A stretch of 17,579 nt of DNA. Origin: an uncultured bacterium. Lineage in GTDB: Bacteria; Cyanobacteriota; Vampirovibrionia; Gastranaerophilales; Gastranaerophilaceae. The stretch covers positions 1-17,579 of the forward strand of contig CASELB010000049.1 in assembly GCA_949288685.1 (NCBI GenBank), written 5' to 3'. The first letter of the stretch is position 1; each line of letters starts with the position of its first letter. The notes below the pieces were generated by a model, which was given only the letters and a program-made list of their open reading frames with translations, did not search any database and had not been told where the DNA came from. Below are positions 1-6,195 of this stretch, one piece after another. The position numbers and the translations under genes were made by a program.

Positions 1-1
1 A

Positions 2-736
2 TTAACTGCAGCGCAAGAGTTAGGTAAAAATGCTATTGTTAATATTAACGGTACAGATATTACATCTACTTCTAATACTGTTACTGCTGATATTTCCAGA
101 ATTACAGGCTTAACATTGAATCTTAAGTCTGTTAATACGGCAGAAACAGGCGATACAACACTTACAATTGCGCAAGATACAACGAAGATAACGGATGCGC
201 TTACTGAAGTTGTTGATTCATATAATGCATTAATGTCTGAAATTGATTCGCTTACTGCTATTGACGGCGATTTGCACGGTGAAACTACGCTTGAGTCTAT
301 TTATTCATCGCTAAGAAATACAATGAACTCGGCAATCGGTGGTGATAACGCGTTTAAACTTATGTCTCAAATAGGTATAAGTACTGAGGCGGCAAGCAGT
401 GCAATGGCAGATGATACAGTATCGCTTACTTTAGATGCGGATGCTCTTAGTGAGGCTCTTGCTGAAAACAGTGATGCTGTTAAAGAACTTCTTATTGGTA
501 CAAACGGTATATTCAAAACATTGAAATCTACTGTTGACAATGCGTTATATTCTGGCGGATATTTCTCTACTAAAGAAACATCAATAAATACACAAATTTC
601 AAATATGCAAGATAAAGTAACAAGAAAACAAGAGTCAGTAGATACTTATCAGGCTCGTTTGGAAGCCAAGTTTGCGGCTATGGAAGCAACAATTTCGCAG
701 TTGAACGCTAACTATAGTTCTCTGTTGACGGGCTAA
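2..736 (+). CDS. fliD: Flagellar hook-associated protein 2 (filament cap), C-terminal part
   Basis: The open frame runs in from the left edge, so the start lies outside and 244 residues are visible. FliD forms the cap at the flagellar tip, where exported flagellin folds and is inserted. The first visible residues form a beta-rich stretch of the pattern 'V-N-I-N-G-T-D-I-T-S-T-S-N-T-V' followed by 'ISRITGLTLNLKSV', as in FliD and other hook-associated proteins. The rest is a Ser/Thr/Ala-rich middle and a C-terminal helix with the FliD ending 'ARLEAKFAAMEATISQLNA..SSLL'. The internal ATG at 116 is not the start, because the homologous sequence continues upstream of it. A terminator follows within 25 bases, so fliD is probably the last gene of its unit. 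I see no frameshift. The identification rests on recognising the family pattern. Confidence 0.85.
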   Translation, partial: LTAAQELGKNAIVNINGTDITSTSNTVTADISRITGLTLNLKSVNTAETGDTTLTIAQDTTKITDALTEVVDSYNALMSEIDSLTAIDGDLHGETTLESIYSSLRNTMNSAIGGDNAFKLMSQIGISTEAASSAMADDTVSLTLDADALSEALAENSDAVKELLIGTNGIFKTLKSTVDNALYSGGYFSTKETSINTQISNMQDKVTRKQESVDTYQARLEAKFAAMEATISQLNANYSSLLTG

Positions 737-756
737 TAAGTTTATATATAAATATG

Positions 757-787
757 AAAAGCAGTTCCGAACAAGGGCTGCTTTTTT
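757..787 (+). terminator. Intrinsic terminator after fliD
   Basis: An 8-bp perfect stem (AAAAGCAG at 757-764, CTGCTTTT at 778-785) closes a 13-nt loop and runs into six consecutive T (782-787). The inner part of the stem holds its GC pairs. It lies 20 bases after the fliD stop, as expected for a Rho-independent terminator. The -35 box of the next promoter begins two bases after the T-run. Confidence 0.8.
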
Positions 788-788
788 A

Positions 789-817
789 TTGACAAAAATA
801 AATTGTTATTTTAAGAT
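789..817 (+). promoter_or_regulatory. Sigma-70-type promoter of the riboswitch operon
   Basis: A perfect TTGACA (789-794) is followed after 17 bp by TAAGAT (812-817, 4 of 6 matches to TATAAT). The start point should fall at about 824, one base before the first paired base (825) of the riboswitch core. The transcript would therefore begin almost directly with the aptamer. No other -10/-35 pair of this quality is present between the terminator and the first gene. Confidence 0.65.
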
Positions 818-823
818 TTAGCT

Positions 824-915
824 ACGAGGAAATGGAGTGAATATCTCCAGCTGTGCCGCAGCCGTAATAGCCGGAATGCTCGCGATTAATAATACTTCGG
901 AACAAAGTATTATAG
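824..915 (+). promoter_or_regulatory. Cobalamin riboswitch, short form resembling class II (Cbl-II)
   Basis: What is seen: the stems of a compact cobalamin aptamer fold in order. P3 is CGAG 825-828 with CTCG 879-882. P4 is GGAG 834-837 with CTCC 845-848, with loop UGAAUAU. P5 is GCUG 850-853 with CAGC 859-862, with loop UGCCG. P6 is CCG 862-864 with CGG 872-874. The joining segments match conserved parts of the family: GGAAA before P4, GUGAA in L4, CCAG after P4, and GGAAUGC between P6 and P3, as in the short env8-type RNAs. A 9-bp hairpin (889-897/905-913) with loop CGGAACA follows in the place of P13. Its CGG can pair with the CCG of L5, giving the expected kissing loop. The large P7-P12 arm of the long adenosylcobalamin class is absent, and I see no P1. 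A covariance-model search would settle the class. It leads a gene of unknown function. Confidence 0.8.
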
Positions 916-943
916 TTGAATAGTGATAAAGAGGAAGTCTTAT
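889..943 (+). promoter_or_regulatory. Competing hairpins at the riboswitch / Shine-Dalgarno junction
   Basis: The segment ATAATACTTC (889-898) pairs perfectly over 9 bp with AAGTATTAT (905-913). It can also pair over 9 of 10 positions with GAAGTCTTAT (934-943), which covers the end of the Shine-Dalgarno GAGGAAG (931-937) and the first base of the TTG start. The two pairings exclude each other. This is the most plausible expression platform I can see. The 905-913 pairing is stronger and closer, so it should dominate unless it is disturbed. Confidence 0.4.
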
Positions 944-1599
944 TGAATAATACGGTTACTTCTGTAATGCAGCCGCGTGCCGGTTTGTGCCCGCACGGTA
1001 TGCCGCCTTCAGCTTGCCCGATATGTTCAAATATGGGCGGCGGGGGTGGTAAAAAGCCTGAATTGAATTTTAAATCTTCTCAGCTGCCGGTGATGAGTTG
1101 GAATCAGTGTGAGGCTATAGGGTATTTTTTAAAAGCACAGAGACGTGCAACTGAAAAACAAAAAATTAATTTTAAACTGCTTATTCTTCAATTACAGTTA
1201 CAGGCAGATAATTTTAATAAAATGATATCCCGTTTAAGGGAATTTACTTCCGTATTATCGCAAATACCTCTTGGTGTTATTGTTGCTATACCTGTAAAGT
1301 TTGTTGTTATTCCTGTTTTACAAGCCATCCAAAATACTTTTACCGGGCTTATTGATGTTTCGGATAAGATAGCTGCTATATTTGGTGAAATTTTAAAAGG
1401 ATTAGAAAAAGCTAAAGAGAAATTTAATGAATTTATAAAAGAATTAAAGAACAAATTTTTTAAATTATTTGAGATTTTTAGCCCGGAAAATAATAGTGAT
1501 AATAATAGCGAAATTAGAGAAGAAAAGAAAATTTTTAATTTTAACTTTTGGCTGAAACGCCTGAAGCGTAAACAAAAAGGTGATGAATATGAAACTTGA
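943..1599 (+). CDS. Unknown protein with N-terminal Cys/His motif and amphipathic helices, first gene under the cobalamin riboswitch
   Basis: I do not recognise a characterised family. The start is set at TTG 943 because GAGGAAG (931-937) lies 5 nt upstream; a TTG at 916 sits at the riboswitch end without a ribosome site, and ATG 967 is a weaker alternative. The product has 218 residues. Near the N-terminus is the compact pattern C-P-H-G-M-P-P-S-A-C-P-I-C (Cys 16, His 18, Cys 25, Cys 28), followed by five glycines. This resembles a small metal-binding knuckle but has no proven ligand. Residues about 108-129 are strongly hydrophobic and Pro-containing ('PLGVIVAIPVKFVVIPVL') and could insert in a membrane. 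Residues about 140-180 are a Lys/Glu-rich amphipathic helix and the C-terminus is basic. The gene overlaps the next by 11 bases. Riboswitch control suggests a link to cobalamin supply or to a cobalamin-dependent process, which is inference. Confidence 0.7.
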   Translation: MNNTVTSVMQPRAGLCPHGMPPSACPICSNMGGGGGKKPELNFKSSQLPVMSWNQCEAIGYFLKAQRRATEKQKINFKLLILQLQLQADNFNKMISRLREFTSVLSQIPLGVIVAIPVKFVVIPVLQAIQNTFTGLIDVSDKIAAIFGEILKGLEKAKEKFNEFIKELKNKFFKLFEIFSPENNSDNNSEIREEKKIFNFNFWLKRLKRKQKGDEYET

Positions 1600-3037
1600 G
1601 CAAGATATAGAAACAAGAATGACACGCCGGAATATGACTAATACCCAGAAAAAAAATCAAACAAATTTGATGGAAGGGGTAGTTGTAAATAATTTTATTA
1701 AGGACATTACACTAGATGAGACCTATGACACGCTTGTTATTTCAAGGCAGACAAATATGCCTGAAAAATTATACGAAGTAGAAACTAAAAAAGAAAAAGG
1801 ATTAATTCCCTTGTGTGCTGCTTCGTTAGGCGTAATGGGAGCATTATTTTTAGGAACAAAGTTTATTTCTTATATTTCAAAACCGGATATGGAAAAGCCG
1901 CCCGGGATTACACGCAATCATTGTATTAACAATGAACTGCATCAGAGTATGTTTAGTATGCTGCATTCTCCTAATAAGAAAACTATTCAAGCGTTTTCCG
2001 GTGTTATAGCATTAAGCTCAATGGCGTTTTTAGGAAAAATGTTTATTGACGGTTGTAAGGAGATATGGGTAAAGAAACGTGAAGCGGATATTCAGAAAAA
2101 TTTGCAAGAAAATCTTGTTCAGGTTGAAGCACAATCTTTTTCCGGAAAAATTCAGATTATAAGAAGTTTGCTGTCGCAAAAAGCAAGACAGTTTTCTCTG
2201 GATTTAGGCGTTAATTATGAAAAAGATATGACAAGTAAAGGTAATGTAAGTTTTAAATCTCATACATCTGATAACAAAGAGAATGATTTTAATTATTGGC
2301 TTGCATCTGTCGGTACTCTTATTGGGATAACCGGTATTGGCTATTTTGCAATGAAAAATTTGCGAAAAAATGCACAGAATATAAAACATGGTGTTGAAGA
2401 GACCAAAAAGATAATAGACCGGACAGTGCAAATAATTAATGAAGGAAAAAGTAAAAGCAATAACAAAGAAGAACTTAAGTATTTAGAACAACTATTAGAA
2501 ACAATCTGGGCGGAACCGGAGTATATAAAAAGGACTGTAGGGCGTTTAAATCTTGAAACTAATGAAAAGACTGAACTTACGAAACGATTTATAGAAAGCG
2601 TGACAACGCCTATTGAACAGGCTAATAGTGTAATGGGCGGTTCCGGACGGAATAAAATTACTTATTATTCTCATGTTAATGACTATCTTTCCTTTTTTTA
2701 TGATTGGCTTATGAACAGTAATAATAAACAGTTTAGAAATTTATTTCTGGGAATAAGCTCTATAAGTGCTTTCTCGTATATTGGTAAAAATGTTTTTGAG
2801 GCGGTTAAAGAGGTACAGGTTAAAAAGTATAATGCAGATATAGAACTTAATTTGCAACGCAGACTGGTAGCTACGGAATTAAGAAATTTCAAAGCAAAGA
2901 AGGATTCTGCAATTAATCCTTTGTGTAATGAGTTTTACAGACAGAAAGTTAGCGGTAAATCAAATGAAGAGTTAAAAGTAATGGCAGATAATATTTTATT
3001 TGAGATAAAAAACGGACCGCCGTTTGTATATTCATAA
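1589..3037 (+). CDS. Unknown membrane protein with an internal duplication, second gene of the riboswitch operon
   Basis: There is no recognised family. The start is taken as ATG 1589, 8 nt after AAAAAGG (1574-1580); GTG 1580 and ATG 1583 lie too close to that site. The product has 482 residues. Four hydrophobic segments are visible at about 71-96, 133-155, 236-255 and 383-401, separated by Lys/Glu-rich, probably coiled-coil stretches. Two segments are clear copies of each other: from residue 129 and from residue 379, exactly 250 residues apart, both read roughly 'NK....F.G....S...GK.F...KE..VKK..ADI..NLQ' and continue as a charged helix. The N-terminal hydrophobic segment ('LGVMGALFLGTKFI') looks like a third, weaker copy. 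The gene overlaps the upstream one and lies 10 bases before the next, so it is co-transcribed and likely translationally coupled. The role is unknown; a membrane scaffold or channel-like assembly is possible. Confidence 0.75.
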   Translation: MKLEQDIETRMTRRNMTNTQKKNQTNLMEGVVVNNFIKDITLDETYDTLVISRQTNMPEKLYEVETKKEKGLIPLCAASLGVMGALFLGTKFISYISKPDMEKPPGITRNHCINNELHQSMFSMLHSPNKKTIQAFSGVIALSSMAFLGKMFIDGCKEIWVKKREADIQKNLQENLVQVEAQSFSGKIQIIRSLLSQKARQFSLDLGVNYEKDMTSKGNVSFKSHTSDNKENDFNYWLASVGTLIGITGIGYFAMKNLRKNAQNIKHGVEETKKIIDRTVQIINEGKSKSNNKEELKYLEQLLETIWAEPEYIKRTVGRLNLETNEKTELTKRFIESVTTPIEQANSVMGGSGRNKITYYSHVNDYLSFFYDWLMNSNNKQFRNLFLGISSISAFSYIGKNVFEAVKEVQVKKYNADIELNLQRRLVATELRNFKAKKDSAINPLCNEFYRQKVSGKSNEELKVMADNILFEIKNGPPFVYS

Positions 3038-3047
3038 GGAGTAAAAT

Positions 3048-3458
3048 ATGTATGGAACAGTGACATTTCCGGAGGCAGGTTGTAATTATTGCCGATTTGA
3101 TGAGGAAAAGATAAATCCTGTTATAAGACGGGGTGAAGAGGCGTTTCCGGAACTTGAGAGAAATTTAAAAAATGCGAAATCGGAAGCAGAGGTTCTTGAA
3201 AATTTATATATACTGGATAGAATAATAGAAAATGGTGCGCGCGGTGCGGACTCTTTTTATCCTGTTTTATCAAAATATAATAATACGGACTCTCCTAATA
3301 TTCAGACGTTTCTGGCAGGTATTTACCGGAAAATTAAGGTTCCTGATGCGTTCGGTCCCCTGCTTGCCATGCTTATAAGAAACTCAATTAATCCGCCTAA
3401 ATCCTCTTTTGATCCTAATGAGGAAATCGGAGGGGCTATTTTAGATTATCTTGCGTAG
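3048..3458 (+). CDS. Small helical protein of unknown function, third gene of the riboswitch operon
   Basis: This protein of 136 residues begins at ATG 3048, 6 nt after AAGGAG (3036-3041), the best ribosome site of the operon. The N-terminus carries a Cys pair, 'AGCNYCRF' (Cys 12 and 15). The rest looks all-helical, with repeats of the HEAT/ARM kind at residues about 45-110 ('LYILDRIIENGARGADSFYP', 'IQTFLAGIYRKIK', 'AFGPLLAMLIRNSI'), which usually serve protein binding. There is no signal peptide and no membrane segment, so it is probably cytosolic and may bind one of its two membrane-associated neighbours. No family is recognised. It ends the operon: after a T-run just past the stop there is a new promoter for kdsA. 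Confidence 0.7.
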   Translation: MYGTVTFPEAGCNYCRFDEEKINPVIRRGEEAFPELERNLKNAKSEAEVLENLYILDRIIENGARGADSFYPVLSKYNNTDSPNIQTFLAGIYRKIKVPDAFGPLLAMLIRNSINPPKSSFDPNEEIGGAILDYLA

Positions 3459-3501
3459 ACGTTTTTTTTAGTTATTCTTCGGATGAAAAATTTTAACAAC
3501 C

Positions 3502-3530
3502 TTGTATTATGAAATTCTTTTATCTATAAT
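3502..3530 (+). promoter_or_regulatory. Promoter of kdsA, probably giving a leaderless mRNA
   Basis: A perfect TATAAT (3525-3530) ends 6 nt before the kdsA ATG, with a weak -35-like TTGTAT (3502-3507) exactly 17 bp upstream. The predicted start point is the A of the start codon. No Shine-Dalgarno sequence is found before this ATG. The same arrangement recurs before four other genes here. Confidence 0.5.
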
Positions 3531-3536
3531 TTTTGT

Positions 3537-4349
3537 ATGAGTATAAAGTTAAATGATTTTGAAATTGGGGCTGAAAAATTAACAATACTTGCCGGACCAT
3601 GTGCTATAGAGGATATAGATATACTTAGAAAGACTGCTGATGTTTTATCTGAGGTATGCGCAGATTTAGGAATTAATTATATTTTTAAATCTTCTTTTGA
3701 TAAGGCTAACAGAACTTCTATAAGCTCTTACCGCGGTGTTGGTATGGAAAAAGGACTTGAAATTCTTTCTAAAATAAAAAAAGAATTTAATGTTCCGATA
3801 GTGACGGATGTTCATCTCCCGGAACAGTGTATGCCGGTTGCTGAAGTTGCTGATATTATACAAATTCCGGCATTTTTATGCAGGCAGACGGATTTACTTG
3901 TTGCTGCCGCTAAAACAGGTAAAATTGTTAATATAAAAAAGGGGCAGTTTTTAGCACCGCAACAGATGAAACCTCTGGTTAAAAAAGTTGAAGAAAGCGG
4001 CAATAAAAGAATTTTACTTACGGAACGGGGTACAACATTCGGATATAATAATCTGGTTGTCGATTATCGTTCATTTTATATAATGAAAGAGTTTGGGTAT
4101 CCGGTTGTATTTGATGCTACTCACAGTGTTCAAATGCCGGGCGGAAACGGAGAAACAACAGGCGGCGACAGAAGATTTGTACCGCTGCTTGCAAAAGCTG
4201 CTGTTGCAGCCGGTGTGGATACTTTGTTTTTTGAAATTCACCCTAATCCGGATTGTGCGCCGTGTGACGGACCTAATATGCTTAAACTGGAAGATGCAAA
4301 AACGCTATTTGCCGGATGTAAAGCTATCTATGAAACGGTAAAGGTGTAA
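3537..4349 (+). CDS. kdsA: 3-deoxy-8-phosphooctulonate (Kdo-8-P) synthase, metal-dependent class
   Basis: This cytosolic enzyme condenses phosphoenolpyruvate with arabinose-5-phosphate to Kdo-8-phosphate, the first committed step to the Kdo of lipopolysaccharide, so its presence indicates an outer membrane. The 270-residue length is normal. Motifs in order are AGPCAIED (19-26), KSSFDKANRTS (51-61), KKGQFLAP (134-141), ERGTTFGY (163-170), FDATHSVQ (192-199) and FEIHPNPDCAPCDGP (232-246). Cys 22 replaces the Asn of the metal-free E. coli type, and His 196, Glu 233 and Asp 244 complete the metal site. The CDG at 243-245 is a hallmark of the metal-dependent class. The gene opens an operon with a hydrolase 9 bases downstream and then pheS. 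No ribosome site precedes the ATG, and the promoter suggests a leaderless start. Confidence 0.95.
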   Translation: MSIKLNDFEIGAEKLTILAGPCAIEDIDILRKTADVLSEVCADLGINYIFKSSFDKANRTSISSYRGVGMEKGLEILSKIKKEFNVPIVTDVHLPEQCMPVAEVADIIQIPAFLCRQTDLLVAAAKTGKIVNIKKGQFLAPQQMKPLVKKVEESGNKRILLTERGTTFGYNNLVVDYRSFYIMKEFGYPVVFDATHSVQMPGGNGETTGGDRRFVPLLAKAAVAAGVDTLFFEIHPNPDCAPCDGPNMLKLEDAKTLFAGCKAIYETVKV

Positions 4350-4358
4350 GAGGCGTAT

Positions 4359-4976
4359 ATGATACTAAAAACATTTATAGAACCGCCTCTGGAAAATAAT
4401 AATTATCTTTTGATTGACGAAACAACAAAGGAAGCTGTTTTAATAGACTGTAGTCATTTTGATTCAAATATTGTTAAAACCCTTGAAGACACAGATAGCG
4501 TTTTGAAGTACATTTTGTTGACCCATGCGCACTTTGATCACGTTATGGGTGTATATGAAATGGTAAAGAAAACCGGAGCAAAAGTTGTTCTTCATAAAGA
4601 TGATGAGTTATTATTGAAGGATGTTAATTCATTTACTTTTATGCTGGGACTGCCGTCCGTTAATGTGCCGGAGGTTGATAGATACGTTGCAGATGGTGAT
4701 AATATTGATTTTGGAACATATAAGATAAAAGTTATTCATACCCCCGGACATACAAAAGGCGGTGTAGGTTATTTAGTGGACGGGAATTTGTTTTCCGGCG
4801 ATACTCTTTTTAAAGAAAGTGTCGGCAGAACAGATTTAGAAGGCGGAAGCTATAGTGACCTTGTACAAAGTATTAAAACTAAGTTCTTTACTCTTCCTGA
4901 GGATACTCATGTTTATACCGGGCATGGTCAGGCAACAACTATTCAATATGAAAAAGAAAATAACAGATTTATATAG
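4359..4976 (+). CDS. Metallo-beta-lactamase-fold hydrolase, glyoxalase II-like
   Basis: This 205-residue cytosolic hydrolase has the complete dinuclear metal site of the glyoxalase II branch: THAHFDH (55-61), HTPGHTKGG (127-135), the bridging Asp of SGDTLF (D148) and the last His of TGHG (H189). Proteins of this size and pattern hydrolyse thioesters such as hydroxyacyl-glutathione or related substrates, but the C-terminal helical domain that binds glutathione in true GloB is missing, so the substrate is uncertain. The start is supported by TAAGAGG just upstream. The gene lies 9 bases after kdsA and 9 bases before pheS, inside one operon, and neither neighbour hints at a substrate. A GshB-like gene lies about 2.3 kb downstream, but a functional link is only a possibility. 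Confidence 0.85.
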   Translation: MILKTFIEPPLENNNYLLIDETTKEAVLIDCSHFDSNIVKTLEDTDSVLKYILLTHAHFDHVMGVYEMVKKTGAKVVLHKDDELLLKDVNSFTFMLGLPSVNVPEVDRYVADGDNIDFGTYKIKVIHTPGHTKGGVGYLVDGNLFSGDTLFKESVGRTDLEGGSYSDLVQSIKTKFFTLPEDTHVYTGHGQATTIQYEKENNRFI

Positions 4977-4985
4977 AGGTGTAAT

Positions 4986-6020
4986 ATGAAATCGCAATTG
5001 GAAAATATCTATAAAGCAGCAACGGCGGATTTGGAATCCGCGTCAAATCTTAATGATATTGAAGAAATCAGAACAAAGTATCTTAGCAGAAAAGGCGAGT
5101 TTAATTCAATTAAAAAAGGATTGAAAGACCTTTCTGATGAAGAAAAACGTGTTGTCGGAGCGCTGGCAAATGAAATAAGCGCAAATCTGGAAAAGGCTAT
5201 AAAGGAAAAATATGATATTTTTTACCGTAAAGAAATGGATGAAAAGCTAAAAAAAGACAGAATTGATATTACTCTTGACGGTGCGTATGTTCCATCAGGC
5301 AAAATTCACCCTATTACATCAACAATTAATGAAATTGTAGAAATCTTCCAGAACCTTGGCTTTTCTGTCCTTCCGAACGTATTGTCACCGGAAGTTGAAA
5401 CAGAATATTACAATTTTGATATGTTAAATTTCCCGCCGGATCACCCGGCAAAAGATATGCAGGATACGTACTATACGAAACTTGCCCCTAATACTATATT
5501 AAGAAGTCAGACTTCCTGTGCTCAAATCAGAGCAATGGAAGACAGCAAACCGCCAATTAGAGTAGTTGTACCGGGTAGAGTTTATAGAAACGAAACTGTA
5601 AATGCGCGTAAAAACAATTTCTTTCACCAGATAGAAGGTCTTTATGTTGATAAAGGTATAACTTTTGGTGATTTAAAGGGTGTTCTGAACGAATTTATAC
5701 GTATTTACTTCGGTGCGGCGCGTCCTACGCGGTTTAGAAGCAGTTTCTTCCCGTTTACCGAACCTTCTGCAGAAGTGGATGTCCAATGTATAATGTGTCA
5801 GGGAAAAGGGTGTAGAACTTGCAGCGGTACGGGATGGCTTGAAATACTCGGTGCCGGTATGGTTGATACAAATGTACTGAAAAATGTCGGTGTTGACCCT
5901 GAAGTTTATAGCGGATTTGCATTTGGTATGGGAGTTGAAAGACTTGCTATGCTAAAGTATGCAATTGATGATATAAGACTTTTCTTTAATAACGATAGGC
6001 GTTTTCTTGCTCAATTTTAA
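4986..6020 (+). CDS. pheS: Phenylalanine-tRNA ligase alpha subunit
   Basis: This is the catalytic subunit of the alpha2-beta2 enzyme that charges tRNA-Phe. The 344 residues match the usual bacterial length. Residues 1-90 form the charged N-terminal coiled coil that contacts tRNA. The class II synthetase core follows, with 'GKIHPITSTINEIVEIFQNLGF' spread over 105-126, motif 2 at 197-203 (GRVYRNE) and motif 3 at 310-325 (GFAFGMGVERLAM). Phe-pocket elements include the 'FFPFTEPSAEVDVQC' region. Four cysteines (268, 271, 276, 279) form a CxxC-x4-CxxC cluster that occurs in many but not all bacterial PheS and probably binds zinc. GAGG 4976-4979 precedes the ATG. pheT is not next to it, so the two subunits are encoded apart, as in Cyanobacteria. 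No terminator is obvious after the stop. Confidence 0.96.
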   Translation: MKSQLENIYKAATADLESASNLNDIEEIRTKYLSRKGEFNSIKKGLKDLSDEEKRVVGALANEISANLEKAIKEKYDIFYRKEMDEKLKKDRIDITLDGAYVPSGKIHPITSTINEIVEIFQNLGFSVLPNVLSPEVETEYYNFDMLNFPPDHPAKDMQDTYYTKLAPNTILRSQTSCAQIRAMEDSKPPIRVVVPGRVYRNETVNARKNNFFHQIEGLYVDKGITFGDLKGVLNEFIRIYFGAARPTRFRSSFFPFTEPSAEVDVQCIMCQGKGCRTCSGTGWLEILGAGMVDTNVLKNVGVDPEVYSGFAFGMGVERLAMLKYAIDDIRLFFNNDRRFLAQF

Positions 6021-6130
6021 AATTGTTAATGTTGGAGCAAAACCACTGCTATTATTGTGTCTTAGCCTGCTTTTTAGCGTAAGAATTATACCTTGTTTGT
6101 AAACTTTTGTAAAGATTTCCTTTAAAACAT

Positions 6131-6157
6131 TAAAGTTTTTCAAAAATGTGCCGTAAA
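6131..6157 (+). promoter_or_regulatory. Sigma-28 (FliA-type) flagellar promoter
   Basis: TAAAGTTT (6131-6138), 11 nt, then GCCGTAAA (6150-6157). The -35 element matches the sigma-28 consensus fully; the -10 element keeps GCCG and differs from GCCGATAA in two of the last four bases; the spacing is exact (TAAA-N15-GCCG). The start point should be near 6165, leaving a leader of about 30 nt that holds the ribosome site AAGGA (6183-6187). Confidence 0.8.
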
Positions 6158-6195
6158 CATGAGTACAAAGGGAACAAAGAAAAAGGAAAAACATT

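Noticed and set aside
1188..1625. Open frame of 145 codons on the minus strand
   Set aside because: It lies entirely opposite two riboswitch-operon genes, and its composition (Leu/Ser/Phe-rich) is what the complement of a Lys/Glu-rich AT-rich gene gives. It has no ribosome site or family likeness.
3459..3475. Terminator at the T-run after the riboswitch operon
   Set aside because: Eight T follow the stop closely, but no stable stem precedes them.
6021..6130. Terminator after pheS
   Set aside because: Only short imperfect stems (such as AGCA/TGCT around 6036-6050) are found and no T-run follows them, so I do not call one.
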